A stretch of DNA of 18,335 nucleotides from Burkholderiales bacterium (GCA_947453585.1 CANGHQ010000004.1:1-18335), one strand, 5' to 3'. Shown: positions 1-7,748, counted from the first letter of the stretch. The notes: generated from the sequence alone by a model not told the origin. Made by a program: numbers and translations.

Positions 1-440
1 ACATACAAAATCAAATCCACATCGCCCACCGCGCCCAGCACAGTTTTGTTGAGCGAGCGGTTGAGCGCATTGTTGTGCCGGGTCTGAAAACCGGGCGTGT
101 CCACAAACACAAACTGCGTCGCCCCCCGGGTGTGGATGCCGGTGATGCGGTGGCGCGTGGTTTGTGCCTTGCGCGAGGTGATGCTGATCTTTTGCCCCAC
201 CAGCGCGTTCATCAGCGTGGACTTGCCCACATTGGGCTTGCCCACAATGGCGACCAGGCCGCAGCGCTCGCCGGCCTGGGTTGCAGCGCCGGGTGCTGCG
301 CGCGGTGTGGTTTTGAGCAGGCCTTCGAGCATGCTTTCCAGATCGGCGCCGTCGTCGATGCGGGGCACCACGGCGGTACCGGGCAAAGGTGAGTTCAGTG
401 GCACAGAACTGGTCTTGGGCGTTGTTTTTTTAGTTGTCAT
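1..440 (-). CDS. era: GTPase Era, N-terminal part (runs off the left edge)
   Basis: Era is an essential GTPase that binds 16S rRNA and helps assemble the 30S subunit. The 146 codons present cover the start of the GTPase domain: P-loop GKPNVGKST at about residues 67-75, the RKAQTTRHR G2 region at 90-98 and the DTPGF G3 motif at 114-118. The rest of the G domain and the KH domain lie beyond the window. The ATG at 440 overlaps the 3' end of rnc by 11 bases, so translation is probably coupled to it. The P-loop begins about 50 residues later than in E. coli Era, behind a Thr/Pro/Ala-rich leader. Either the protein has an N-terminal extension or an internal start such as the Met at residue 37 is used. 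Identity is certain; the exact start is less so. Confidence 0.96.
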   Translation of the reverse strand, partial: MTTKKTTPKTSSVPLNSPLPGTAVVPRIDDGADLESMLEGLLKTTPRAAPGAATQAGERCGLVAIVGKPNVGKSTLMNALVGQKISITSRKAQTTRHRITGIHTRGATQFVFVDTPGFQTRHNNALNRSLNKTVLGAVGDVDLILY

Positions 441-1110
441 GGTCGACCTTGGTGTGAATGGTTTGCAGCATGGCGGCGGCGGCGGCCTGCTCGGCGGCTC
501 GGCGCGAGCCGCCAATGCCGCGCTCGGACAGACGCAGCTCGGCGATTTCGCAGGCCACGTCAAAACTCTGTTGGTGCGCCGCGCCCATGACGGCCACGAC
601 CCGGTATTCGGGCAGCTTGAGCTTGCGCCCCTGCAGCCACTCTTGCAGCCCGGTTTTCGGGTCTTTGCCAATGGCGTCCATCTGCGGGTTAACGTCTACT
701 GCCTCAAACAGGCGCTGCACCAGCGCCTGCGCTGCGGCATAACCGGCGTCCAGATAAACCGCGCCAATGATGGCCTCCAACGCGTCGGCCAGGATGGACG
801 GGCGCTTGGGGCCGCCGGAGCGCATTTCGCCTTCGCCGAGCTTGAGTAGCCGGGGCAAACCCAGGTCCACCGCCAGCTTGTGCAATGTCTCCTGGCGCAC
901 CAGGTTGGCGCGCACGCGCGACAAGTCGCCCTCGGGCAGCGCGCTCAGGCGCAGGTAAAGCAAATCTGACACTGCTAGGTTGAGCACCGAGTCGCCCAAG
1001 AATTCCAGGCGCTCGTAGTGGTCAATGGAGAAACTGCGGTGCGTCAGCGCCCGCGCCAGCAAGGTGGGGTCTTTGAAAACGTGTTGCAGCCGTTGCTGCA
1101 ACTGTTGCAT
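430..1110 (-). CDS. rnc: Ribonuclease III
   Basis: RNase III cuts double-stranded RNA, processing the rRNA precursor and some mRNAs. Counted from the ATG, the protein is 226 residues, the normal length. The signature ERLEFLGDS lies at about residues 33-41 and supplies catalytic Glu and Asp. A second acidic pair sits in ILADALE at about 106-112. The C-terminal third is a double-stranded-RNA-binding domain, from DPKTGLQEWLQ through GIGGSRRAAEQAA. A TTG at 1122, in frame and adding MNHD, is an equally possible start; neither has a clear Shine-Dalgarno sequence. The gene begins shortly after lepB and overlaps era by 11 bases. This matches the lepA-lepB-rnc-era order known from E. coli. Confidence 0.96.
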   Translation of the reverse strand: MQQLQQRLQHVFKDPTLLARALTHRSFSIDHYERLEFLGDSVLNLAVSDLLYLRLSALPEGDLSRVRANLVRQETLHKLAVDLGLPRLLKLGEGEMRSGGPKRPSILADALEAIIGAVYLDAGYAAAQALVQRLFEAVDVNPQMDAIGKDPKTGLQEWLQGRKLKLPEYRVVAVMGAAHQQSFDVACEIAELRLSERGIGGSRRAAEQAAAAAMLQTIHTKVDHDN

Positions 1111-1128
1111 GTCGTGGTTCAAACTGAT

Positions 1129-2094
1129 TTAGTGGAAGGATCCGATGCGCTTCAAGCTACCAAAGTTCATCCAAACAAAAAACGCCTTGCCAACAATGTT
1201 GCGCTCAGGCACAAAGCCCCAGTAGCGCGAGTCCAGCGAGTTGTCGCGGTTGTCGCCCATCATGAAGTAGCTGCCCTCGGGCACTTTGCAGGTCACGCCC
1301 TCGACGGTGTAGTTGCAGGCCTCGGAACCCGGAAAACGGTCGTTGCCCGGCACAAAGGCGGGCCGATCATCGTCATTGAGCAGGCGGTGCGGCTTATCTC
1401 CGAGCTTTTCCTCGTACTGCTTAAAGTAGCGCATGGCGTCTTCGTCAAAAAACTCAGGCACCGATTGGGTCTCGACCACTTGGCCGTTGATCGTCAGGCG
1501 CTTGTTCAGATAAGCCACGGTGTCGCCGGGCAGGCCCACCACGCGCTTGATGTAGTCAAGGCTGGGCTTGGGCGGATAGCGAAACACCATCACGTCGCCG
1601 CGCTGGGGCTTGGTGCCCTCGGTCACCTTGACGTTGATCACCGGCAGGCGCAGGCCGTAGTGGAATTTGTTCACCAAGATCAGGTCGCCGACCAGCAACG
1701 TGGGAATCATGGAGCCCGAAGGAATCTTGAAGGGCTCGACGATAAAAGAGCGCAGAAAGAACACCGAAATGATCACCGGGAACAGCCCAGCGGTCCAATC
1801 CAGCCACCAGGGCTGGGCCAAGATATTGGCCTTGGCTTGCGCCACGCTGCTGTCTACCTGGGTGATGCCTTGTTTGGTCAACTCGGCGCGGCGTTGCGTG
1901 TCGGCGGCTTCCAGTCGATCAGCCGCAGCAAGGCGCGCAGGCAAAAAGTGGTAGCGCTCAGCAAGCCAGTAGACGCCACTGACCACACTGGCCATGAACA
2001 AGAGCAGCGCAAAGTTGCCCTCGACAAAACCCAGGTACCAAGAACCGGCATAGGCCACAAAGGCCCCCAACACCACAGCGGTAAGCGCTTGCAT
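1129..2094 (-). CDS. lepB: Signal peptidase I
   Basis: Membrane-anchored serine/lysine protease that removes signal peptides from exported proteins. From the ATG the protein has 321 residues. It shows two N-terminal hydrophobic regions (about 4-44, and 97-117 before the active site). The catalytic Ser128 lies in PSGSMIPT and the general-base Lys183 in DYIKRVVGLPGD. Box E (GDNRDNSLDSRYWG) starts at about residue 280. The ATG overlaps the lepA stop by one base (TGATG), which points to coupled translation. A TTG one codon upstream is in frame but less likely. The spacer between the two hydrophobic regions is charged and should be cytoplasmic, as in E. coli LepB. Confidence 0.97.
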   Translation of the reverse strand: MQALTAVVLGAFVAYAGSWYLGFVEGNFALLLFMASVVSGVYWLAERYHFLPARLAAADRLEAADTQRRAELTKQGITQVDSSVAQAKANILAQPWWLDWTAGLFPVIISVFFLRSFIVEPFKIPSGSMIPTLLVGDLILVNKFHYGLRLPVINVKVTEGTKPQRGDVMVFRYPPKPSLDYIKRVVGLPGDTVAYLNKRLTINGQVVETQSVPEFFDEDAMRYFKQYEEKLGDKPHRLLNDDDRPAFVPGNDRFPGSEACNYTVEGVTCKVPEGSYFMMGDNRDNSLDSRYWGFVPERNIVGKAFFVWMNFGSLKRIGSFH

Positions 2095-3905
2095 CAATCT
2101 TCCACCTGCAAAATTGCCAGGAATGCCTCTTGCGGCACTTCCACGGAGCCAATCTGTTTCATGCGTTTTTTACCTGCTTTTTGTTTCTCAAGGAGCTTTT
2201 TCTTGCGCGAAATATCGCCGCCGTAGCACTTGGCCAGCACGTTCTTGCGCAGGGCTTTGATTGTCTCACGCGCAATGATGTTGGGCCCGATAGCGGCCTG
2301 GATCGCCACGTCGTACATCTGGCGAGAAATGATCTCGCGCATCTTGGCCACCACCGCGCGGCCGCGGTACTGCGACTGCGTGCGGTGCAGCATGATGGAC
2401 AGCGCGTCCACCTTCTCCGAGTTGAGCAAAATATCGACCTTGACTACGTCTGCAGCGCGGTATTCCTTGAACTCGTAGTCCATGGACGCATAGCCCCGGC
2501 TTACGCTTTTGAGCTTGTCAAAGAAGTCGAGCACGATCTCAGCCAGCGGCATCTCGTACGTCAGCACGACCTGGCGGCCCTTGTAGGCCATGTTCATCTG
2601 GATGCCACGCTTCTGGTTGGCCAGCGTCATCACCACGCCCACGTATTCCTGCGGCATGTACAAATGCACGGTCACGATGGGCTCGCGAATTTCGGCGGTC
2701 TTGCCGATGTCGGGCATCTTGGACGGGTTCTCGACCATCACCACGGTGCCATCGTTTTTCATGACCTCGTAGACCACGCTGGGCGCGGTGGTGATCAGGT
2801 CTTGGTCAAACTCTCGCTCCAGACGCTCCTGCACAATTTCCATGTGCAGCAGGCCCAAAAAGCCGCAGCGAAAACCAAATCCCAGCGCTTGCGACACTTC
2901 GGGCTCGTAGTGCAGCGACGCATCGTTGAGCTTGAGCTTTTCCAGCGCGTCGCGCAAAGAGTCGTATTCACTGGCTTCGGTCGGGTACAGGCCGGCAAAC
3001 ACCTGGGGCTGAATTTCTTTAAAGCCGGGCAGGGCTTCAGTGGCCGTTGCAGCAGCGCCTCCGGTGCCTGGTTTGATGAGTGTGACCGTGTCGCCCACCT
3101 TGGCCGCTTGCAATTCCTTGATGCCCGCAATGATGTAACCCACCTCGCCCGCTTGCAAAAAAGGGCGCGGCTCGTTGGCGGGCGTGAACACGCCCAGGTT
3201 GTCCGCGTTGTACATGGCGCCCGAGGCCATCATCTTGATGCGCTCGCCCTTGGCCAGGCGCCCGTCCACCACCCGCACCAGCATGACCACGCCCACATAG
3301 GCGTCAAACCAGCTGTCGATGATCATGGCGCGCAAAGGGCCGTCCGGATTGCCCTTGGGCGCCGGAATCTTGGCCACGATGGCTTCCAGAATTTCGTCAA
3401 TGCCTACGCCAGTTTTGGCTGAACAGGCAATGGCGTCAGTCGCATCAATGCCAATCACGTCTTCAATCTCGCTGCGCGCGTTATCCAGGTCCGCGTTGGG
3501 CAAGTCAATCTTGTTCAGCACCGGCAGCACTTCCACACCCAGCTCGAGCGCGGTGTAGCAATTGGCCACCGTCTGCGCTTCCACGCCCTGACTGGCGTCC
3601 ACCACCAGCAACGCGCCTTCACAGGCGGACAGCGAGCGGCTCACTTCGTAAGAGAAGTCCACGTGCCCGGGCGTATCAATCAGGTTGAGGTTGTAGGTCT
3701 GGCCGTCAGCGGCCTTGTAATGCAGCGCGGCTGTTTGCGCCTTGATGGTGATGCCGCGTTCTTTTTCGATGTCCATCGAGTCCAGCACCTGGGCCTGCAT
3801 GTCGCGTAACTCCAGTCCGCCACAGCGCTGGATCAGGCGGTCGGCCAGCGTGGACTTACCGTGGTCAATGTGGGCGATGATGGAAAAATTTCTGATGTGT
3901 TGCAT
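2094..3905 (-). CDS. lepA: Elongation factor 4 (LepA)
   Basis: Ribosome-associated translational GTPase (EF4), implicated in back-translocation and in 30S biogenesis. The 603-residue length is typical. G1 is AHIDHGKST at residues 11-19, G3 DTPGH at 77-81 and G4 NKID at 131-134. The LepA-specific C-terminal domain is recognisable from CYGGDISRKKKLLEKQKAGK near the end. The ATG at 3905 gives the usual start MQHIRNFSIIAH; a TTG one codon earlier is in frame. No good Shine-Dalgarno sequence precedes it. A strong intrinsic terminator ends only about 41 bases upstream, so lepA expression probably needs read-through or antitermination, or uses a promoter I cannot see. Confidence 0.98.
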   Translation of the reverse strand: MQHIRNFSIIAHIDHGKSTLADRLIQRCGGLELRDMQAQVLDSMDIEKERGITIKAQTAALHYKAADGQTYNLNLIDTPGHVDFSYEVSRSLSACEGALLVVDASQGVEAQTVANCYTALELGVEVLPVLNKIDLPNADLDNARSEIEDVIGIDATDAIACSAKTGVGIDEILEAIVAKIPAPKGNPDGPLRAMIIDSWFDAYVGVVMLVRVVDGRLAKGERIKMMASGAMYNADNLGVFTPANEPRPFLQAGEVGYIIAGIKELQAAKVGDTVTLIKPGTGGAAATATEALPGFKEIQPQVFAGLYPTEASEYDSLRDALEKLKLNDASLHYEPEVSQALGFGFRCGFLGLLHMEIVQERLEREFDQDLITTAPSVVYEVMKNDGTVVMVENPSKMPDIGKTAEIREPIVTVHLYMPQEYVGVVMTLANQKRGIQMNMAYKGRQVVLTYEMPLAEIVLDFFDKLKSVSRGYASMDYEFKEYRAADVVKVDILLNSEKVDALSIMLHRTQSQYRGRAVVAKMREIISRQMYDVAIQAAIGPNIIARETIKALRKNVLAKCYGGDISRKKKLLEKQKAGKKRMKQIGSVEVPQEAFLAILQVED

Positions 3906-3946
3906 CAAGCAAGGGCTTCAAAGAGATGGATGAAAAAGTACCGGCC

Positions 3947-3980
3947 AAAAAAATGGGCGCGTCTTTGAACGAACGCGCCC
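3947..3980 (-). terminator. Intrinsic terminator just upstream of lepA
   Basis: A perfect 8-bp GC-rich stem (3973-3980 paired with 3955-3962, GGGCGCGT/ACGCGCCC) with a 10-base loop. On the minus strand it is followed by an A and seven consecutive T residues (3953-3947). This is a textbook Rho-independent terminator for minus-strand transcription. It sits about 41 bases before the lepA ATG, so it either ends a short upstream RNA or acts as an attenuator in the lepA leader. Confidence 0.85.
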
Positions 3981-4014
3981 TGAACCAACAATCTTTGGCA
4001 ACTGCGAAAGCTGG
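3947..4014 (-). ncRNA. Candidate short terminated RNA / lepA leader
   Basis: If the TACAAT at 4026-4021 is a working -10 element, transcription would start near 4014-4012 and meet the terminator ending at 3947, giving an RNA of about 65-70 nt. No open reading frame with a ribosome-binding site lies inside it. It could be an independent small RNA or the attenuated leader of lepA. This is an inference from promoter-like and terminator geometry only, and I recognise no known RNA family. Confidence 0.3.
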
Positions 4015-4020
4015 AAGTTC

Positions 4021-4049
4021 ATTGTAGGCAAAAAGCGGGGAAAGCACAG
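4021..4049 (-). promoter_or_regulatory. Possible sigma-70 promoter upstream of lepA
   Basis: On the minus strand TACAAT (4026-4021) matches five of six bases of the -10 consensus. At the 17-base spacing the -35 position reads CTGTGC (4049-4044), a poor match. There is no exact extended -10. It is the best promoter-like site in the gap and lies just upstream of the terminated leader. Confidence 0.4.
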
Positions 4050-4105
4050 ACCCAAAATACCGGGAAACCAAAGCAAAGCGAATGGAGAATAAAGTTACCA
4101 ACAAC

Positions 4106-4114
4106 TTATCCACA
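4106..4114 (+). promoter_or_regulatory. Perfect DnaA-box 9-mer
   Basis: TTATCCACA, identical to the strict DnaA-box consensus, lies in the non-coding gap about 80 bases upstream of the possible lepA promoter. It stands alone: there is no box cluster, AT-rich unwinding element or dnaA/dnaN context, so it is not an origin. It may be a regulatory DnaA site or a chance match. Confidence 0.35.
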
Positions 4115-4344
4115 CACTTTCAACAGAGTTTGCGGCAAATCCGCAGATCCACCGAACTTGGCCACCTTCAATTTTGCATCGTGAACTTTTGGCACGCACT
4201 TATTACCGCTTGGCGCGAATTTAGCCTCCCATTCTAACGAAAACATGGATGGAAAAGCCCGCTTTCAGCGTCGGTGTCGCCGCTAATAGCCCCTTCACGT
4301 ACGGGGATTTGCGCCTAGACGCGGCCGAACCGCGCCCCCCCAGT

Positions 4345-5811
4345 TCAATTAGCCGCCTTAATCACCGCAAACTGTGTCCACTCACCCCGGCGAAAGAGCA
4401 CGTTCAAGGACTTCTTCTTGTCGTGCTTGGCTAGCGCGGCCTCCAGCTCACGGGCGGAAGCGACTTCAGTGTTGCCCACGGCCAAAATCACATCACCCTC
4501 GCGCAAACCGGCGCGGGCCGCAGCCTCGGTGGCAGCGTCAATGCGCACACCCGCCTTGATCTTGAGCTCCTTCTTCTGGGCGTCGGTGAGTTCGCTCACC
4601 ACCAGGCCGTATTGCTGTCCGGCCACGCCCTTGGGCTTGGGCTCGGGTGCATCGGGTTTGGTGGCCACCTTGTCCGCCTCAATCTCGGCAACCGTGACGT
4701 TCAGGTCTTTCATGCTGCCACGTCGAAACACGGTCAATGTCGATTTGGTGCCGGGTTTGATGCTGCCAACAACCCTCGGCAGATCACCCGATTTTTCGAT
4801 GGCCTTGCCGTCAAACTTGACGATGATGTCGCCCGCTTCCACACCAGCCTTGTCAGCAGGCGCACCGGCTTCCACCCCGGTCACCAACGCGCCCTGCGCT
4901 TTGGGCAGCCCCAGCGACTCGGCCACTTCCTTGCTGACCGGCCCAATTTGCACGCCAATGCGCCCACGGCTCACCCGCCCCTGGGTGCGCAGTTGCTCCA
5001 CCACCCGCACCGCCTCATCCATCGGAATGGCAAAGGAAATGCCCATAAACCCGCCCGAACGCGAGTAAATCTGGCTGTTGATACCGACCACTTCGCCGCG
5101 CATATTGATCAGCGGGCCGCCCGAATTGCCGGGATTGATGGCCACATCAGTCTGGATAAAGGGCAAATAATCACCCGTGTCGCGCTGCTTGGCGCTGACG
5201 ATGCCGGCGGTTACCGTGTTTTCAAGGCCAAAAGGCGAGCCAATCGCCATGACCCACTCGCCCACGCGCAGGCGCTCCACGTCCCCCACCTTGATGGCTG
5301 GCAAGCCGGTAGCCTCAATTTTTACCAGCGCCACATCGCTGCGCGTGTCGGCGCCCAAAATCTTGGCTTTGAATTCACGCTTGTCGGTCAGGGTGACCAA
5401 GACCTCATCGGCGCCTTCGACCACATGGGCGTTGGTCATGATCAAGCCGTCCGACGAAAAAATGAAGCCCGAGCCCACGCCCTTGGGCTGCTCTTCCTCG
5501 GGCGCTGGGCGGTTGGAGCGTGGTGCCTGGCGCGGAATATTGGGCATGGGCAGGCCAAAACGGCGGAAAAACTCCAGCATTTCCTCGTCTCCAGGGCCGC
5601 CGGGCGCCGCGCGGGGCACCACTTTTTCCAAGGTGCGGATGTTGACGACCGACGGCCCCACCTGGTCCACCAAATCGGTGAAATCAGGCAAGGTGCGCAC
5701 CTGGGCCGTGGCGGCTTGCCAGGGCGCCAGGGCCACTGTGACCGTGGTGCAGACCAGCGCCAAAGACGCAGCAACGGTCCGAAGGCGTTGAAAACTCAGG
5801 AATGACAGCAT
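4345..5811 (-). CDS. mucD: Periplasmic HtrA/DegP-family serine protease (MucD-like)
   Basis: Trypsin-like protease and chaperone that degrades misfolded envelope proteins. The 488 residues start with a signal peptide: hydrophobic at about 10-36, probable cleavage after ATA at residue 36. The catalytic triad is His129 (TNAHVVEG), Asp159 (RSDVALVKI) and Ser230 (GNSGGPL). Two PDZ domains follow at about 283-375 and 400-485. The ATG at 5811 has a GAGG Shine-Dalgarno sequence (5823-5820) eight bases upstream, lying inside the last codons of the preceding gene. In related bacteria this protease usually ends the rpoE-rseA-rseB-mucD operon and is under sigma-E. Here those regulators are not adjacent and I see no sigma-E-like promoter. 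Confidence 0.95.
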   Translation of the reverse strand: MLSFLSFQRLRTVAASLALVCTTVTVALAPWQAATAQVRTLPDFTDLVDQVGPSVVNIRTLEKVVPRAAPGGPGDEEMLEFFRRFGLPMPNIPRQAPRSNRPAPEEEQPKGVGSGFIFSSDGLIMTNAHVVEGADEVLVTLTDKREFKAKILGADTRSDVALVKIEATGLPAIKVGDVERLRVGEWVMAIGSPFGLENTVTAGIVSAKQRDTGDYLPFIQTDVAINPGNSGGPLINMRGEVVGINSQIYSRSGGFMGISFAIPMDEAVRVVEQLRTQGRVSRGRIGVQIGPVSKEVAESLGLPKAQGALVTGVEAGAPADKAGVEAGDIIVKFDGKAIEKSGDLPRVVGSIKPGTKSTLTVFRRGSMKDLNVTVAEIEADKVATKPDAPEPKPKGVAGQQYGLVVSELTDAQKKELKIKAGVRIDAATEAAARAGLREGDVILAVGNTEVASARELEAALAKHDKKKSLNVLFRRGEWTQFAVIKAAN

Positions 5812-5816
5812 ATAAA

Positions 5817-6413
5817 TTACCTCAAAGTCGAATCTTGAAAACCGCTTGCGCCTGCGCGCCTGGCTGCAGATGCCCTACGGGGCTCTAGTTGGGGCGCTTG
5901 CGGTCCAGTTAAATGGTCAGCAGAAAAAATAGTTGTACCACCGTAGGCCGCCGTCTGTGCGCGCAGGGTTTCCTGCTCCGTGTTGGTGGCGCTGGCGAGC
6001 AGCGCCCGGCGCAGAGCCGTCCACGCTGCTGCGCTCTGCGCCCCGCGCTCTAGCCAAAGCCAACGGTCGGCGCCGCTTCGAGCCGCAGCGCCAGCGTGCA
6101 CCAAGGCCACGGTTTGCAAATCAAGCACCCACCGCAGTGCACAAACCTGCGCCTCCTGCACCGCACGCGCCTGTATCCAGTGCCATTCGCGGCCCGTCCA
6201 GCGCAACACCCCCACGGGGCTCTTCCACCAGCGCCAGCCAGCGTGCAGCAAGAGCGCCAAGGCCAGCGCCAGCAGTCCCCACCAAGCGGCGGGAGCAACT
6301 TGGCCCCACAAGAAAAAAAGCAAGAGGAGGTGGATCGCCGCAGCCAGCACCAGCAAGACGGCGTGCGCCCTGCCCCGCCCAAGGCGCCATTGCGCGGCAG
6401 GTGGCAGGTGCAT
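5817..6413 (-). CDS. YgfX/CptA-like inner membrane protein with a long C-terminal extension
   Basis: A 198-residue protein with two adjacent hydrophobic segments (about 16-36 and 44-62) forming a short hairpin. A soluble part follows with LRWTGREWHWIQA (about 70-82) and RWLWLERGAQSAAAWTALRR (117-136). This layout and the W-rich motifs resemble E. coli YgfX (CptA, Pfam Cpta_toxin), where LRWQGQEW and HLWLAADSM...WRDLRRILL occupy the same places. YgfX proteins end near the RRALL position. The final ~55 residues here are Ala/Thr/Arg-rich and not family-like. They may be read-through of what was intergenic DNA. The stop falls five bases before mucD. The start ATG at 6413 has no strong ribosome-binding site. 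Assignment to the family is by eye; the role in this organism is unknown. Confidence 0.7.
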   Translation of the reverse strand: MHLPPAAQWRLGRGRAHAVLLVLAAAIHLLLLFFLWGQVAPAAWWGLLALALALLLHAGWRWWKSPVGVLRWTGREWHWIQARAVQEAQVCALRWVLDLQTVALVHAGAAARSGADRWLWLERGAQSAAAWTALRRALLASATNTEQETLRAQTAAYGGTTIFSADHLTGPQAPQLEPRRASAARRAGASGFQDSTLR

Positions 6414-6457
6414 CTCAGGGCGCCCGGAACTGGAGCGAGTCGTTCGCGGCGCTGGGC

Positions 6458-7702
6458 CTAAACCCGCTTAAAGACCAGTGCGCCGTTGGTTCCGCCAAAG
6501 CCGAAATTATTCTTCAGAGCGTATTCAATGGGCATGTCACGCGCCACGTTGGCGCAGTAATCCAGGTCGCAGTCCGGATCTTGGTTAAAGATATTGATCG
6601 TGGGCGGGCTCTTTTGGTGGTGCAGCGCCAGCACGGTAAACACCGACTCGATACCACCGGCGCCACCGAGCAAATGCCCGGTCATTGATTTGGTGGAGTT
6701 GACGACCACGCGCTTGGCGTGCTCGCCCAGCGCCGCCTTGATGGCGTTGGTCTCGTTGGTGTCGCCCAGCGGCGTGGACGTGCCGTGGGCGTTCAAGTAG
6801 TTGATCTGGTCGGCATTGACACCGGCATTGCGCATGGCCGTGACCATGGCGCGGCGCGGACCGTCCATATTAGGCGCCGTCATATGACCGGCGTCAGCGC
6901 TCATGCCAAAGCCAGCCAGCTCGGCATATATCCGGGCGCCACGGGCTTTGGCGTGCTCGTACTCTTCCAAGACCATCACACCGCCGCCCTCACCCAGCAC
7001 AAAACCATCGCGGTCTTTGTCCCAGGGGCGCGAAGCGGTGGCCGGGTCGTCGTTGCGGGTGCTCAAGGCGCGCATGGCGGCAAAACCGCCCACGCCCAGT
7101 GGCGAAACGGTGGCTTCTGAGCCACCGGCTACCACCACGTCGGCGTCGCCGTACTCGATCATGCGTCCGGCCTGGCCAATGCAATGCAAGCCCGTGGTGC
7201 ACGCCGTGGCAATCGCCAGGTTCGGGCCTTTGAAGCCAAAACGCATGGACACGTGTCCTGCGGTCATGTTGATGATGGACGCCGGCACAAAAAACGGCGA
7301 AATGCGCCGTGGTCCGCGTGCGGTGTATTCGATATTGGTGTTTTCGATCATCGGCAGGCCGCCGATGCCCGAGCCGATCACGCAGGCGATGCGTGTGGCT
7401 TCTTCTTCTCCGAGCGCGTCGCCGGTGGAAAGACCGGCGTCTTCAACCGCCTGGACGGCTGCAGCGATGCCGAAATGGATGAAACTGTCCATGGCCCGCG
7501 CGTCCTTGGCGCTGATGTAGCGCTCAAGCTCAAATCCACGCACTTCGCCCGCAATCTTGCAGGCAAAGGCCGATGTGTCAAATTTCGTAATCAGGCCGAT
7601 GCCCGATTGACCTGCAAGCAGGTTGGCCCACGCCTGTTCCACCGTATTACCTACGGGACTGACGCAACCCAAACCAGTAACCACCACGCGACGACGGGAC
7701 AT
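6458..7702 (-). CDS. fabF: 3-oxoacyl-ACP synthase II (KAS II)
   Basis: Condensing enzyme that elongates acyl-ACP with malonyl-ACP in type II fatty-acid synthesis. In E. coli it also governs the C16:1 to C18:1 step. From the ATG at 7702 the protein is 414 residues, the family length. The active-site Cys168 lies in ATACTTG, with His306 (NAHGTSTP), Lys338 (STKSM) and His343 (TGHLLGGAGG). An AGGTGA Shine-Dalgarno sequence (7710-7705) supports MSRRRVVV as the start rather than a TTG nine codons upstream. It follows acpP on the same strand, as in E. coli. Confidence 0.98.
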   Translation of the reverse strand: MSRRRVVVTGLGCVSPVGNTVEQAWANLLAGQSGIGLITKFDTSAFACKIAGEVRGFELERYISAKDARAMDSFIHFGIAAAVQAVEDAGLSTGDALGEEEATRIACVIGSGIGGLPMIENTNIEYTARGPRRISPFFVPASIINMTAGHVSMRFGFKGPNLAIATACTTGLHCIGQAGRMIEYGDADVVVAGGSEATVSPLGVGGFAAMRALSTRNDDPATASRPWDKDRDGFVLGEGGGVMVLEEYEHAKARGARIYAELAGFGMSADAGHMTAPNMDGPRRAMVTAMRNAGVNADQINYLNAHGTSTPLGDTNETNAIKAALGEHAKRVVVNSTKSMTGHLLGGAGGIESVFTVLALHHQKSPPTINIFNQDPDCDLDYCANVARDMPIEYALKNNFGFGGTNGALVFKRV

Positions 7703-7722
7703 ATTCACCTGTTTTGAACTTT

Positions 7723-7748
7723 GCTGCAATGAAACGCTGCATTGCTGC
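7723..7748 (-). repeat. Imperfect hairpin in the acpP-fabF spacer
   Basis: GCTGCAATG (7723-7731) and CATTGCTGC (7740-7748) can pair over nine positions with one T-T mismatch around an eight-base loop. It sits 12 bases upstream of the fabF Shine-Dalgarno sequence. There is no T tract, so it is not a terminator. It might be a processing or stabilising structure that lets acpP and fabF be expressed at different levels. Confidence 0.35.

Larger units (their letters stand above)
3906..4344. other. Long non-coding gap between mucD and lepA
   Basis: About 440 bases with no convincing gene, more AT-rich than its surroundings. Read on the minus strand from mucD to lepA it holds four elements. First, a small GC hairpin at 4320-4334, about 10 bases after the mucD stop and without a T tract. 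Second, the 9-mer TGTGGATAA at 4114-4106. Third, a TACAAT -10-like hexamer at 4026-4021. Fourth, an intrinsic terminator at 3980-3947. In E. coli the genes directly upstream of lepA are rpoE-rseABC. A 46-codon ORF (4246-4106) is present but has no ribosome-binding site and no recognisable similarity. Confidence 0.7.

Noticed and set aside
3865..4113. 82-codon minus-strand ORF running into lepA
   Set aside because: It reads straight through the intrinsic terminator and overlaps the lepA start in another frame; no family features.
4190..4205. TGGCACG resembling a sigma-54 -24 element
   Set aside because: The required GC of the -12 element is absent at the right spacing (TT instead).
4106..4246. 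46-residue minus-strand ORF in the mucD-lepA gap (MFSLEWEAKF...)
   Set aside because: No ribosome-binding site, no recognisable motif, and it ends on the DnaA-box sequence; likely chance.
1018..5805. Long plus-strand ORFs opposite lepB, lepA and mucD (e.g. 1018-2226, 2130-3422, 4612-5805)
   Set aside because: Antisense frames of GC-rich genes; compositions are His/Ala/Arg-rich and no domain is recognisable, while the minus-strand genes are unmistakable.
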